Below are positions 1 through 9,507 of a DNA stretch of 64,000 bases, piece by piece. Below the pieces are notes generated by a model. The model was not told the origin of the DNA. It saw only the letters and a list, made by a program, of their open reading frames with translations, and ran no database searches. Source of the DNA: Fen-1301 sp963786395 (GTDB taxonomy: Bacteria; Bacteroidota; Ignavibacteria; Ignavibacteriales; Ignavibacteriaceae); assembly GCA_963786395.1 (NCBI GenBank), contig CAWAZD010000004.1, forward strand, positions 186,001-250,000, in the 5' to 3' direction. Numbering within the stretch: position 1 is the stretch's first letter; each line of letters starts with the position of its first letter. A program made the translations under genes and the position numbers.

Positions 1-600
1 TGGTTTACATACTTCTCTTCCAAGCCTTATAAGATTAGTATGAAATTGATGAGCAATTCCTTTAGGCATGCTCCCATTTATTATAAATGATGTTTTATCA
101 GGAGTGGCTGTTTTAACAATACCAATCCTATTCGTTATTCTTTGAACATGGGTATCAACCGGGCATACATTTCGTCTTAAAGAAAACAGGAGCACACAAT
201 TTGCAGTTTTAATTCCTATTCCTTTATACGAAGTGAGTTCTTTAATAATATTACTATTATCGAGTTCATATAGATGATCTAATGTTATTTTATTATATGA
301 AGTTAATAAAGATATAAGAATGTGCTTTATAGCTATAGATTTCTGTCCTCCTAATCCTGCTATTCTAATTAATGCTTTTATCTTATTTGCTGAGAGTTTT
401 GCTATCTCATCCCAGGATATTGCGGCTGATTTAAGACTAAGAAATGCTTTATAAGAGTTCTTGTCATTTGTATTCTGAGATAGAATAGTGCCTATAAGCA
501 TACCTACCGGATCCGGAGGATGCTCCGGTCTTGGTGGCACGCCATAGAATTTAATCAGTAACTTGTTTATCCTTAATATTTTATTCCTCACAATTTCCAT
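1..600 (-). CDS. nth: Endonuclease III-like DNA glycosylase/AP lyase, 3' partial
   Basis: Base-excision repair glycosylase of the HhH-GPD superfamily. The frame is open from the ATG at 600 to the window edge (200 codons), so the C-terminus is missing. A helix-hairpin-helix reads KGIGIKTANCVL around residues 126-137; its Lys131 matches the catalytic lysine of E. coli Nth, and the VDTHVQR segment supplies the catalytic Asp149. The last residues read GREVC, where the first cysteine of the [4Fe-4S] loop is expected, so the other three cysteines should lie outside the window. The SQNTNDKNS segment replaces the SAQATD of E. coli Nth and is typical of the broader Nth-like family, so exact orthology is not certain. 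Confidence 0.85.
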   Translation of the reverse strand, partial: MEIVRNKILRINKLLIKFYGVPPRPEHPPDPVGMLIGTILSQNTNDKNSYKAFLSLKSAAISWDEIAKLSANKIKALIRIAGLGGQKSIAIKHILISLLTSYNKITLDHLYELDNSNIIKELTSYKGIGIKTANCVLLFSLRRNVCPVDTHVQRITNRIGIVKTATPDKTSFIINGSMPKGIAHQFHTNLIRLGREVCKP

Positions 601-732
601 AAAATTGCCATTATACAGTAAAGTAAAATTAAAGCTTTTTCATGATAAATGACCAAATTCCAAAAATAAAAGTGGCATATCCACATGAACACCGTCTAAA
701 CGCCTGCTTAACACTGCCTATTCCCTCCCCGA

Positions 733-816
733 ATACAGACACCATACACCCGCGATACACAAATGATACAGAAAAGACACAGAATCGATACTTTAATTTA
801 TACAGAAAGCATACAG
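733..816. repeat. 11-bp phased ATACA array in intergenic region
   Basis: The 272-bp gap between the divergent glycosylase and phosphomutase genes holds the motif ATACA(G/C) starting at 733, 744, 755 and 766, a degenerate unit at 777 (GACAC), a partial one at 788, and full ones at 800 and 811. Spacing is 11 bp with one 12-bp step, close to one helical turn. A 72-codon open frame covers the same stretch but its composition simply follows the repeat and I do not call it a gene. No terminator or tRNA is visible in the gap. Confidence 0.6.
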
Positions 817-872
817 ATATGTTGCTGTTTTTTCATATTTTAAAACTTAGATTTAAATAATCCGGAGAATGA

Positions 873-2222
873 ATGCCTACTTTAATGATCAGTATTTCAG
901 GAATCAGAGGAATTATCGGTGACGGTCTTGATCCTGAGGTTTTGGTAAAATACACATCAGCTTATGCAGATTTTATAGGAAAAGGAACAATAGTAATCGG
1001 AAGAGATGCAAGAATAACAGGAGATATGGTTAATAGCATTGTTAAAGGGACACTTTTGGCTAAAGGCCTCGGTGTTGTTGATATTGGCATTTGCCCTACT
1101 CCTACAGTCCAATACACAGTAAAGACATTGAAGGCGCAGGGTGGAATAGCAATATCAGCTAGCCACAATCCAAATGAATGGAATGCTCTAAAACTTCTTA
1201 ACAGTACCGGTCAATTTATGACTCCTGAAGAAAATGTTACTATGCTTCAACTCCTGAATCAAACAAATAAGTTTGTTTCCTGGGAAAAACTTGGCAAGTA
1301 TTCTCTTTTCGAAGAAGGGTTGAGCAGGCATGTTAAGGATTCTATGAATCTAAAATATATTAACCTTGAACAGATCAGGAAAAGAAAATTCAAAGTAGTG
1401 GCTGACTGTGTTAACGGCGCAGGGGTTTATGTAATACCTGATCTTTTGAGAAATTTTGGATGTGAAGTTATTGAACTTAATTGCGATAGGACCGGAATAT
1501 TCCCCCGTCTTCCTGAACCTATTCCAGAGAATTTAACTGAAACAATGGCAACAGTAATCAAGAACAAAGCAGATCTTGGCGTTGTTGTTGATCCCGATGT
1601 AGACCGTCTTGTTTTAATCACAAATGAGGGAAAACCATTTGGGGAAGAAAACACAATAACTTCCGCTATTAACTTTATTCTTTCAAAAGAAAAAGGGAAT
1701 GCTGTTGTGAACTTATCAACAACACGAGGAGTTGATGATGTGGCAGCAAAATATGGTTGTAAAGTATTCCGTTCTCCTGTGGGTGAGGCTAATGTCGTAA
1801 AGAGGATGAAGGAAGTAAATGCTATCATAGGCGGCGAAGGCAGCGGCGGAGTAATCCTGCCTGAATTACATTATGGCAGAGATGCTTTAGTAGGAATAGC
1901 TCTAATACTTCAGCAGCTTACAGAATTCGGAGGAACATTAGCTGAGTTTAAGGACTCTCTACCCTTCTACTACATTGCAAAGAAGAAGATAGTTTTAGAA
2001 CAAGCAAACCCTGATGATATAATAATTAAGCTGCTTAAGAAATACTCCGGTGCAAACATTAATAACGAAGATGGTTTACGAATAGATTTTGAAGACCATT
2101 GGGTTCATTTCAGAAAATCAAATACAGAGCCAATAATCAGGATTATTACTGAGGCAGGAAACAAGGAATTAGCTGAAAAATTATCTGCGAAATATTTCGA
2201 TGAGATTAAAGCTTTAATTTAA
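873..2222 (+). CDS. glmM: Phosphoglucosamine mutase / phosphomannomutase family protein
   Basis: Alpha-D-phosphohexomutase, 449 residues, full length for the family. It probably interconverts glucosamine-6-P and glucosamine-1-P for UDP-GlcNAc and cell-wall synthesis. The phosphoserine loop SASHNPNEW has Ser97 as the catalytic residue; the metal loop DPDVDRL lies near 240, the sugar-binding GGEGSGG near 317 and the phosphate-binding RKSNTEP near 413. GEGSGG with SNTEP resembles the archaeal-type GlmM/phosphomannomutase branch rather than the classical bacterial GlmM, so substrate preference is inferred. GGAG at 863-866 is correctly spaced from the ATG at 873. It converges on the next gene with a 4-nt overlap of the two stop regions. 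Confidence 0.85.
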   Translation: MPTLMISISGIRGIIGDGLDPEVLVKYTSAYADFIGKGTIVIGRDARITGDMVNSIVKGTLLAKGLGVVDIGICPTPTVQYTVKTLKAQGGIAISASHNPNEWNALKLLNSTGQFMTPEENVTMLQLLNQTNKFVSWEKLGKYSLFEEGLSRHVKDSMNLKYINLEQIRKRKFKVVADCVNGAGVYVIPDLLRNFGCEVIELNCDRTGIFPRLPEPIPENLTETMATVIKNKADLGVVVDPDVDRLVLITNEGKPFGEENTITSAINFILSKEKGNAVVNLSTTRGVDDVAAKYGCKVFRSPVGEANVVKRMKEVNAIIGGEGSGGVILPELHYGRDALVGIALILQQLTEFGGTLAEFKDSLPFYYIAKKKIVLEQANPDDIIIKLLKKYSGANINNEDGLRIDFEDHWVHFRKSNTEPIIRIITEAGNKELAEKLSAKYFDEIKALI

Positions 2223-3124
2223 TAGAGCATTTTTCGTTTTTGGATATAGCTGTATAAAGCTTTATCGAAGGGAGTTGTGGTTTCCAATAAATTATATTCT
2301 ATATTGGAATTATAACACTCTGTTTTTATTCTGCCTATGAAATCTACCATGGCTTCTTTATATACTTTCTGTATTTGATACGGCTGAGTTGTTATCTCTT
2401 CAGCAGTCTCAAGATCTTTGAATATAGCATCCTTCCCGAAAGCAAAACTTCTTTCCAGGGGGTCGAGAATCTGAAAGACAATAACTTCGTTCTTTTGATA
2501 CCTGAAATGTTTAAGCGCGCTGAGTGTTGAGTTTATGTCGTCAAAGAAATCAGAGAATATAATAACCAGTCCCCTTCTGTTTATTTTCTCAGCTACTGAA
2601 TTCAATGAGGCAGCAGTATTTGTCTTATCCGAAGGTTTAACAGCGGCAAGATTTTTCAGCATCTCCCGAAGATAAGGTTTAGATACTTTAGGCGGAAAGA
2701 ATTTATTTATCTTTTCGGCATAGAGTGCAAGTCCTGCGGCATCCTGCTGTTTAACCATTAAATAGCTAAGAGCGGCAACAAGTGTTGAAGCGTATTCAAG
2801 TTTTGTAATATTGCCTTCAGATGCATAACCCATTGATTTACTGGTATCAAGAAGGATATAACTTTTAAGGTTAGTTTCTTCCTCATACTGTTTAACATAA
2901 TACTTCTCTGTTTTAGCATAGGCTTTCCAGTCAATATCTTTCAGACCATCTCCCTGCATATAAGGTCGATGCTGAGTAAACTCAACACTAAACCCATGGT
3001 AGGGGCTTCTGTGGAGCCCCACCATAAAACCCTCAACTACTAATCTTGCTTTCAGTTCAAGAGAGTTAAGTTTAGAAATTACAGCCGGGTTAAGATAAGA
3101 CCTGAAGTCTTCTCTGGTTTCCAT
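2219..3124 (-). CDS. DUF58 domain protein
   Basis: A 301-residue cytoplasmic protein of the DUF58 family, which is usually encoded with MoxR ATPases and von Willebrand A-like proteins and is thought to act in metal-dependent assembly or chaperone systems. The family signature is clear around residues 50-85: a YMQGDGLKDIDWKAYA-like stretch followed by KQYEEETN. A degenerate MIDAS-like LLDTSKSM follows near 91-98. The start is the ATG at 3124, immediately after the stop of the TPR lipoprotein gene, so the two are probably co-transcribed. No MoxR gene is in the window next to it. The specific function is not known. Confidence 0.85.
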   Translation of the reverse strand: METREDFRSYLNPAVISKLNSLELKARLVVEGFMVGLHRSPYHGFSVEFTQHRPYMQGDGLKDIDWKAYAKTEKYYVKQYEEETNLKSYILLDTSKSMGYASEGNITKLEYASTLVAALSYLMVKQQDAAGLALYAEKINKFFPPKVSKPYLREMLKNLAAVKPSDKTNTAASLNSVAEKINRRGLVIIFSDFFDDINSTLSALKHFRYQKNEVIVFQILDPLERSFAFGKDAIFKDLETAEEITTQPYQIQKVYKEAMVDFIGRIKTECYNSNIEYNLLETTTPFDKALYSYIQKRKMLY

Positions 3125-3629
3125 TATTTAGTCGTTGAGTTATTCTTTTCAAGAACTTGCTCAGGAGTCAAACCCATATTATCGAGCTCATATTTTGCAG
3201 CAGAAGCCATATCATTTTTAGGATATTTCTGAAGGAATATATTATAAGAAACTGTAGCGTCAGAATACCTGTTTAATTCATTTGACTGAAGAAATCCGCA
3301 CATAAACAGGCAACCGGGAGCCTGCTTGCTATCAGGGTATTTATCAAATACGGACTTAAATATAGAAACTGCTTTTACAGTTGATGCAGTTCCATCAAGA
3401 CCTGGGACATATTTGTTTTGATATAACGAGCCCAGCTGGTAGAGAGCTTCAGGAGCAAGAGAATCTTGAGGGAATTCACTTACCAAAGTTTCATAGGCTT
3501 TTACGGCTTCGGGAAATTTTTTCTGCTCTACAGCAGCTTTAGCTTGTTTCATATATTTATCCGCTGAATTTTTATTGCATCCGGCGAGAAGTAATTACTG
3601 GCTAATAGGAGGAAAAGGATATGTTTCAT
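3124..3629 (-). CDS. TPR-containing outer-membrane-type lipoprotein (frameshift in signal peptide)
   Basis: The mature part has tetratricopeptide-like repeats resembling the BamD/CpoB (YbgF) families: paired helices with a PEAVKAYETLVSEFPQDS-type pattern, repeated three times. The longest single frame starts internally at 3552, but an uninterrupted lipobox LLAGC and NKNSADKY linker lie directly upstream in the same frame. A signal-peptide start (MKHILFLLLASN) lies at 3629 one frame away. One missing base near 3590 would join them into a normal lipoprotein of about 169 residues. A SurA/Bam-type scaffold or cell-envelope role is inferred from the fold only. The stop abuts the start of the DUF58 gene. 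Confidence 0.7.
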
Positions 3630-3758
3630 TTGACTCTGTATATTGTTAAAACGTGTGCAAATCTATTAAATTACAGTGGAATATTCAATGACATTAAAGG
3701 GTTTCCTTCAGTTTGATTGATAGTATTATTATAATTGTGATCATTATTTAAGGCAGTT

Positions 3759-4593
3759 ATGAAGAATTATCTTAAACAAACATTTAACCTATCAGATCCT
3801 GCAATTATTTCTTCAATTGATGAAATGTCATTATGGTCATCTTATTTTGGAGCAGTTCTTCTTGATACTATTAAATTTAAGAATAAGGCAAAGATTCTGG
3901 ATATAGGGCCCGGCCCGGGATATCCACTCCTTGAAATTGCACAGAGATTTGGAAATAGTTCAATTGTTTATGGTATAGACCCATGGAAAGCAGCAACTAA
4001 GAAATTGATATTCAAAGCTAAAACGATGGGTGTAAATAATATTAAAATTATAAATGGGATAGCAGAGGAACTCCCATTTGAGAATAATTATTTTGATTTG
4101 ATTGTATCGAATAACGGGATTAATAATTGCAGTGATCAGATGAAGGCATTGTCAGAATGTTATAGAACTATGAAGCCGGGAGGTCAATTTGTTTTTACGG
4201 TTAATCTTCCCGGATCAATGAAGGAGTTTTATGCTATTTTTGGGAAATTGCTTGAAGATCAGAAGCTTCCTGATTCATTAGTAAAAATGAAAGAACATAT
4301 TAAAGGAGAAAAGGAAAACGGTTCAGGAGAATATTAGACAGGTTAAGAAAAATAAGTTATTTGTTAGGAGGGTTATCCAGGAGAGTTTTTATATGAGGTA
4401 CCTGGACGGAACTTCTTTTCTGAATCATCATTTTATAAAGTTAGCTTTCCTTGAGAGTTGGATTAAGATTGTCCCTAAAGAAAGAAAGGAAGAAATATTT
4501 AATATGTTGGAAGAGAGACTTAATAAATATGCAGCGTCAAAAGGTGAATTGAGACTTACTATTCCGTTTGTATGTATAGATTGTAGGAAATGA
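3759..4593 (+). CDS. Class I SAM-dependent methyltransferase (one frameshift)
   Basis: The first 192 residues carry a Rossmann methyltransferase core: motif I ILDIGPGPGYPLLEIA near 45-60, an acidic loop YGIDPW, and LPFENNYFDLIVSN (motif IV region), followed by MKPGGQFVFTV. The frame closes at 4337, but shifting one base near 4320 (AAAACGG) continues without a stop through QVKKNKLFVRR and joins the downstream segment beginning MRYLDGTSF, which ends at 4593. The full product would be about 277 residues. The substrate is unknown; methyltransferase type 11/UbiE-like is as far as I can go. It stands alone between a divergent lipoprotein gene and a convergent DUF1684 gene. Confidence 0.75.
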
Positions 4594-4634
4594 AGTGATT
4601 GTTTATAAATAGGACTAAGAAAAATATGTTACAA

Positions 4635-4660
4635 GGATCCCCGCTTTCGCGGGGATGACA
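4635..4660. repeat. REP-like palindrome, copy 1
   Basis: GGATCCCCGCTTTCGCGGGG followed by ATGACA. The perfect stem ATCCCCGC/GCGGGGAT encloses a four-base TTTC loop. It lies in the gap between the convergent methyltransferase and DUF1684 genes, where it could also act as a bidirectional stem. Three further copies lie at 5643, 6910 and 22381, all in the same orientation. Confidence 0.75.
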
Positions 4661-4684
4661 AATGTTCTTGCTTAAAACATAAAT

Positions 4685-5581
4685 TTAATGTTCATGATCG
4701 AATTTCTTTTCTCCTGCCGTTACTTTCAAGTGTAAATAATTATCTTTAGGAGGAAGAGGGCAAGTAGCATATTTTGTGAAAGCACAAGGGGGATTATAAG
4801 CTTTATTAAAATCGAGTATAACCTTCCCTGCTGAATCCGGTAATGAAGTATAAAGGAACCTACCGGCACCATAAGTCTCTTCACCATTAGTTTCATCGGC
4901 AAATATTATAAAGTAGCTATCCCCTTCCACAATTGGAACAAGTGAATAAACTTTCCCATCTTTATTAAAAGATAGATGTCCATAAACAGTATCCAATTCA
5001 ACTGTTCCTATAATTGAAGGAACTTTAATAATTTCAGGATGCAAATATTTATCGAATGTTGCAGTTACTCTCCATGATTTATCAATATCATAAGTTTCTA
5101 TGCCAGGAAAGTCTTTTGCTAATGGAGCATTAAGATTCCGCAGGCGTATTCCAAACTTATCACCCCTCTGTATTATAAACCATTTGAAAGAACCGTTAGC
5201 CATTATTGTTGGATTTCCTGTCATATCATTATCCAGAATAATGTTGTTTACATTTTTACCAGCAACCGTAACCATAGTATTATTATTAACTTTTAACATG
5301 ACTGTAGAATCCTTAAGAATGATAGATCCAATTTTTGCAGGGGCATCATTAGGGAATACTATATTGTTAGATGGGTCGCTCCCAAAACTGTTTTCTCCAG
5401 GCTTAAGCCAAAATAAGCCGGCCAGGTTAAGCCACCCGCTTTCCCTTTTAAGGTTTTCGACCCGCTTCGTGTGCCAATTGGTGATTTCCGAAGTATAAAC
5501 TGGATCTGAATTATTCTTTTTAGAGCATGAACATATGACAACCAGTATGAAAAGCAGAAATAGATATTTTATAATTCGCAT
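4685..5581 (-). CDS. DUF1684 family lipoprotein
   Basis: A 298-residue protein with an N-terminal lipoprotein signal (hydrophobic LFLLFILVVI then CSC, Cys about 19), so exported and lipid-anchored. The mature domain matches DUF1684 as I know it: a WHTKRVENLKRESGWLNLAGLFWL opening in two halves, a central GIRLRNLNAPLAKDF segment and an ending with YNPPCAFTKYATCPLPP. The last motif is highly characteristic of this widespread Bacteroidota/Actinobacteria family. No enzymatic role is established. The start codon is the ATG at 5581. A REP-like palindrome lies on each side of the gene. Confidence 0.85.
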   Translation of the reverse strand: MRIIKYLFLLFILVVICSCSKKNNSDPVYTSEITNWHTKRVENLKRESGWLNLAGLFWLKPGENSFGSDPSNNIVFPNDAPAKIGSIILKDSTVMLKVNNNTMVTVAGKNVNNIILDNDMTGNPTIMANGSFKWFIIQRGDKFGIRLRNLNAPLAKDFPGIETYDIDKSWRVTATFDKYLHPEIIKVPSIIGTVELDTVYGHLSFNKDGKVYSLVPIVEGDSYFIIFADETNGEETYGAGRFLYTSLPDSAGKVILDFNKAYNPPCAFTKYATCPLPPKDNYLHLKVTAGEKKFDHEH

Positions 5582-5642
5582 TATAATCCTTTATTAATTC
5601 GAAATAAGAACAGATCCTTCAGAATGATAAACTTGCTCATGG

Positions 5643-5668
5643 GGATTCCCGCTTTCGCGGGAATGACA
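5643..5668. repeat. REP-like palindrome, copy 2
   Basis: GGATTCCCGCTTTCGCGGGA followed by ATGACA. Relative to copy 1 the outer stem pair is changed on both arms (CCCC/GGGG to TCCC/GGGA), so pairing is preserved. It lies between the DUF1684 start and the VIT1-family stop. Confidence 0.75.
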
Positions 5669-5696
5669 TCCTGTTCAAGGATTACAATCGGAATTA

Positions 5697-6809
5697 TCAA
5701 AGGAGGAATTTTAATACAAGTTCTCCAATAAAATAACCCACAGCAGCGACTCCCATTCCGACGATGAACATATCAAATCCACTCTTAAATATTCCTCTAC
5801 CAGTAAAGAGGCTTCTTGCAGCGCCAACACCAAAATGAGTTAACATTGCTATTGAAAAGGATAGCCATACAGCTAATTGCCCCGTAAAGAAGAAGAACGG
5901 GAAAATAGGAATAAGTGCACCAACAGCAGTTGAAGTACCGGTTATCCATCCTTCCTTAAACGGGCTGACTAATTTTTCAGACAGACCAAGTTCTTCCCGG
6001 ACTTTATCAACCAGAACCTGTTCAGGGTTCTTCATAGCCTCAACAGCACGTAATTGCGCCTCCTCCCTATTCATTCCTTTAGCTTCGTAAATAAGTGCAA
6101 GTTCTTCTGTTTCGAGTTCAGGCATCATGGTAATTTCATCGGCTTCCATTTGCTTCTCATACTCATAAACTTCCTTCTCACTGACAGCAGCCAGATAACC
6201 ACTGGCACCCATAGAAAGAGAATCAGCAATCATACCGGCAATTCCGGAAACCAAAATAATATGCGGAGCGGCACTGGCACCAATGATACCAGCAATAAGA
6301 CCAAAGTTAGCGGTAAGACCGTCGTTAAAACCATATACAATATTTCTTAAAAGACCACCGGATTCAGCGTTATGCCATGGTTCTTCCGAAACTCCTCCAT
6401 CCGTCATTAATTTATTTGCGTGCTGCGCAGAATCCTGTGCAAGTTTCAGGGCGATATTTTTAGTAGGACCAGCCGGGCTGTTATTGTATAGTCCCATATA
6501 AGATTTTACTTCAGTTGCCTCCTCCTTAAGCATAAGTTTGGTAAGAAAAGAATGACCGAATTTTTTAGAAACCAGATAAAGGGACCATGCTTTAATAGAA
6601 GGCTTATCTTCACCTAACTTAATATTGTTTTTTTGAAGCTGGTCTTTCCATACAGCTACATGTTTATCTTCTACAGCAGCCAATGAAAGATAAATTCTTT
6701 TTGTTTTTTCATTCTTTTCCATTGTTGCAAGATGTTTATATAAATAAGACGCATCAATTTCATCCTGTAAATGGAACTTCCATGTTTTTATTGTTTTTTT
6801 ATCAAGCAT
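5697..6809 (-). CDS. Ferritin-like/VIT1-CCC1 fusion membrane protein, probable iron exporter
   Basis: 370 residues in two parts. Residues 1-145 form a ferritin/rubrerythrin-like four-helix segment with spaced acidic and His residues (EIDASYLYKHLATME, AAVEDKHVAVW, LKEEATEVKSYM). Residues 150-370 form a CCC1/VIT1 transporter domain with the GFNDGLTANFGLIAGIIGA motif in the first membrane helix, a DSLSMGASGYLA second helix, a cytoplasmic acidic metal-binding loop with EADEITMMPELETEE, and C-terminal helices. The architecture matches membrane-bound ferritin-like (MbfA-type) proteins that export or sequester iron or manganese. The metal is inferred. It is a single gene between two REP-like repeats. 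Confidence 0.88.
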   Translation of the reverse strand: MLDKKTIKTWKFHLQDEIDASYLYKHLATMEKNEKTKRIYLSLAAVEDKHVAVWKDQLQKNNIKLGEDKPSIKAWSLYLVSKKFGHSFLTKLMLKEEATEVKSYMGLYNNSPAGPTKNIALKLAQDSAQHANKLMTDGGVSEEPWHNAESGGLLRNIVYGFNDGLTANFGLIAGIIGASAAPHIILVSGIAGMIADSLSMGASGYLAAVSEKEVYEYEKQMEADEITMMPELETEELALIYEAKGMNREEAQLRAVEAMKNPEQVLVDKVREELGLSEKLVSPFKEGWITGTSTAVGALIPIFPFFFFTGQLAVWLSFSIAMLTHFGVGAARSLFTGRGIFKSGFDMFIVGMGVAAVGYFIGELVLKFLL

Positions 6810-6909
6810 TTTACAATTATTTATTTATTCAAGTTGAACAAATATAAAGGTTTTCAGGATAAGCGGAAATGAGATGGTGTGATAATGAGGAATGACAATA
6901 CTATTAAAA

Positions 6910-6935
6910 GGATCCCCGCTTTCGCGGGGATGACA
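6910..6935. repeat. REP-like palindrome, copy 3
   Basis: Identical to copy 1 over GGATCCCCGCTTTCGCGGGG plus ATGACA. It lies between the VIT1-family start and the last permease stop of the ABC exporter operon, 11 bp downstream of that stop as transcribed, where the hairpin may stabilise or end the operon transcript. Confidence 0.75.
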
Positions 6936-6946
6936 ATTGTTAATAG

Positions 6947-8179
6947 TTATTCGTAACGTAGCGCTTCAATGGGGTCAAGGTTTGAGGCTTTATATGCAGG
7001 ATAGGTTCCAAAAACAACACCTACAATAATACAAAGAGTAAGACCTATTAAAATCCAATCAACGGGAATAGCAGTTTGGGCATTAAGGAATGAACCGGCA
7101 ATATTTCCCACCAGTACCCCAAGGAAGATACCTATAATTCCTCCTATAATGCATAGTACAATTGCTTCCATCAGGAACTGCAGGAGAATATTTATTTTCT
7201 TTGCTCCGACAGCTTTCCTTACTCCAATTTCTCTTGTCCGCTCGGTTACAGAAACGAGCATAATATTCATAATACCAACACCGGCAGCAAGTAGAGCAAT
7301 GACAGAAACTGCAATTGCGCCAATCTTTACACCACCAGTTATATCATTTATCTGTCCCATAATCGATTCATTACTGAAAATATCAAAATCATTATCAGCT
7401 CCGGGTGGAACTTTCCGGATTGTTCGAAAATATCCAATTGCAGATTCAATTGTATTATTGTAATCATCTTTACTGTTGGACATAATAGAAATGCTTACAC
7501 TTCTATTATTCCTTCCATACATGGAAGCATAAGTAGTAATAGGAATTATTATGTAGCTATCCATATTCTGCCCAAATAAAGCCGGTTGAGGTTCCAGAGT
7601 GCCAACTACCTGAATTGGAAATCCATCAACTCTAACAAACTGACCAATCGGATTTACATTTGGAAATATTTTCTCTGTAACACTATTACCGAGCAGACAT
7701 GTATAAGTTGAATGATCGACATCCAATTCTGTGAGATTTCTTCCGTCCATAATAGTTACATTATGAGTCATATATGCTTCAATTGTAACACCGATGACAG
7801 AAATATTAGGATTAGTTTTAGCAAAAGTAGATTTAATTACCTTACCATGAGCATTTTGTTCAGCACCGATATATTTTGCTGATTTAAGTAAACCTCTCAA
7901 TCGTTCAAAATCTTCAATTGTAATATCTTTTCTGTTTCTGTATTTTTCCCAGGAACCAGGTCCGCCGGAGTGAATTGCAGGGAATTTATTTATCTGGAAA
8001 GTATTTTTACTGAGGAATGCAACGCCGTTTTCAATAGAGGATTGAAGCATTGTTATAACAGTCATAATTACAATGATTGAAAATATACCAACAACAATAC
8101 CAAGAATAGTAAGAAATGTGCGAAGTTTATTGCTTCTTAGAGAATGCAGAGAAACTGCAAAAATCTGGCTCAGATTCAT
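6947..8179 (-). CDS. MacB/FtsX-type ABC transporter permease (third of three)
   Basis: 410 residues. An N-terminal membrane helix (residues about 20-45, LRTFLTILGIVVGIFSIIVI) is followed by a large periplasmic MacB-PCD-like domain and three C-terminal membrane helices with the FtsX signature MLVSVTERTREIGVRKAVGAKK; it ends DPIEALRYE. This fold belongs to MacB-type mechanotransmission transporters that push substrates through a periplasmic adaptor and TolC channel. It is very similar to the preceding permease throughout, so the pair looks like a tandem duplication. Last gene of the exporter operon, 83 nt after its paralogue. Confidence 0.9.
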   Translation of the reverse strand: MNLSQIFAVSLHSLRSNKLRTFLTILGIVVGIFSIIVIMTVITMLQSSIENGVAFLSKNTFQINKFPAIHSGGPGSWEKYRNRKDITIEDFERLRGLLKSAKYIGAEQNAHGKVIKSTFAKTNPNISVIGVTIEAYMTHNVTIMDGRNLTELDVDHSTYTCLLGNSVTEKIFPNVNPIGQFVRVDGFPIQVVGTLEPQPALFGQNMDSYIIIPITTYASMYGRNNRSVSISIMSNSKDDYNNTIESAIGYFRTIRKVPPGADNDFDIFSNESIMGQINDITGGVKIGAIAVSVIALLAAGVGIMNIMLVSVTERTREIGVRKAVGAKKINILLQFLMEAIVLCIIGGIIGIFLGVLVGNIAGSFLNAQTAIPVDWILIGLTLCIIVGVVFGTYPAYKASNLDPIEALRYE

Positions 8180-8262
8180 CAGAACCCCTAATCCGTTAAT
8201 ATTATGATTTTATAGTTATTAAAAATAATAAAGTAATGAATAAGAAATATGGTAATTATTTA

Positions 8263-9496
8263 TTATTCATATCTAAGAGCTTCAATAGGATCGAGATTGG
8301 AAGCTTTATATGCCGGATAAGTTCCAAAAATAATTCCTACAATAACACACAAAGATAAGTCCAATCGCAACCCAATTATAAGGAATTGCGGTTTGGGCAT
8401 TTAAAAAGGAACCAGCAAGATTACCCAATCCTACACCTAAAACAATTCCAATAATACCTCCAAAGAAGCAGAGAATGATTGCCTCAAAAAGAAACTGCAA
8501 AAGAATGTTACTTCGTTTAGCGCCCACAGCTTTTCGTATACCAATTTCTCTGGTCCTTTCAGTAACAGACACGAGCATGATATTCATAATTCCCACACCG
8601 GCAGCAAGCAGTGCAATAACTGAAACAGCAAGAGCACCAATTTTTACTCCAGATGTCATAGTATTTATTTGCGTCATAAGAGATTCATTACTGAAGATAT
8701 CAAAATCATTATCTTTCCCAGGTTCAACTTTTCTAATAGTCCTCATGAATCCAATAGCTGCTTCAATTGTAGAATTATAATCTTCCTTGCTGAATGAAGT
8801 AACGGTAATATTAATTGAATTATTCCTTCTTCCATAGAACCCCTGGAAAGTTGTAATAGGCATTACAATATAATTATCGTGACTTTCACCGAATAGCTGC
8901 GGTTGTTTTTCAATAACACCTATTACCTGTAAAGGATTACTGTCAACTCTAATAGTTTGCCCAATAGGATTTACATTGGGAAAACATTTTGTAACAATCT
9001 CTGCACCGATTAGACAAACATTTGCTGAATACTGAATATCTGATTCACGCATATCTCTGCCATAATCCAGATTCCAGTTATTAGTTTTTATAGCATCCAG
9101 AACAACTCCTGCAACCTGAATATTCGGATTAGTTTCCTTGTTCCCGAATTTAACAATTTTACCGAAAGTCCATTGCTCAGCACCGATATACTTTGCTGTT
9201 TTTAATAATGATTTTAATCTTTCGTATTCATCCAGAGTAAGATCTTTCCGGTTTCTAAACCGATCACGTGATCCGGGTCCATCACCCATCATAGCAGGAA
9301 ACTTTTGAATCTGAAATGTATTTTTATTTAGTTGTGAAACCCCGTTTTGAATACTATCCTGAAGCATAGTAATGATTGTCATAATAACAATTATAGAAAA
9401 TATCCCTACCACAACACCAAGAACCGTAAGCATAGTCCGAAGTCTGTTTCCTTTAATAGACTGTAGAGATAAATAAAGAGTTTGCAGTAATTTCAT
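8263..9496 (-). CDS. MacB/FtsX-type ABC transporter permease (second of three, one frameshift)
   Basis: Same architecture and close sequence similarity to the permease at 6947-8179. The frame from 9496 stops early at 8306 with an unrelated tail. Dropping one base near 8356 restores SLCVIVGIIFGTYPAYKA through DPIEALRYE, ending at 8263 and aligning position for position with the paralogue (410 residues). The FtsX signature reads MLVSVTERTREIGIRKAVGAKR. It follows the first permease by 11 nt. The frameshift removes only the end of the last membrane helix and tail and is more likely an inserted base than a real lesion. Confidence 0.85.
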
Positions 9497-9507
9497 GACA
9501 ACCTCCT

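Noticed and set aside
642..860. 72-codon open frame before glmM
   Set aside because: It covers the 11-bp ATACA array, has repeat-driven composition, no ribosome binding site and no recognisable domain.
1427..1828. 133-codon frame antisense to glmM and similar long antisense frames elsewhere
   Set aside because: Shadow frames of conserved genes, with no own features.
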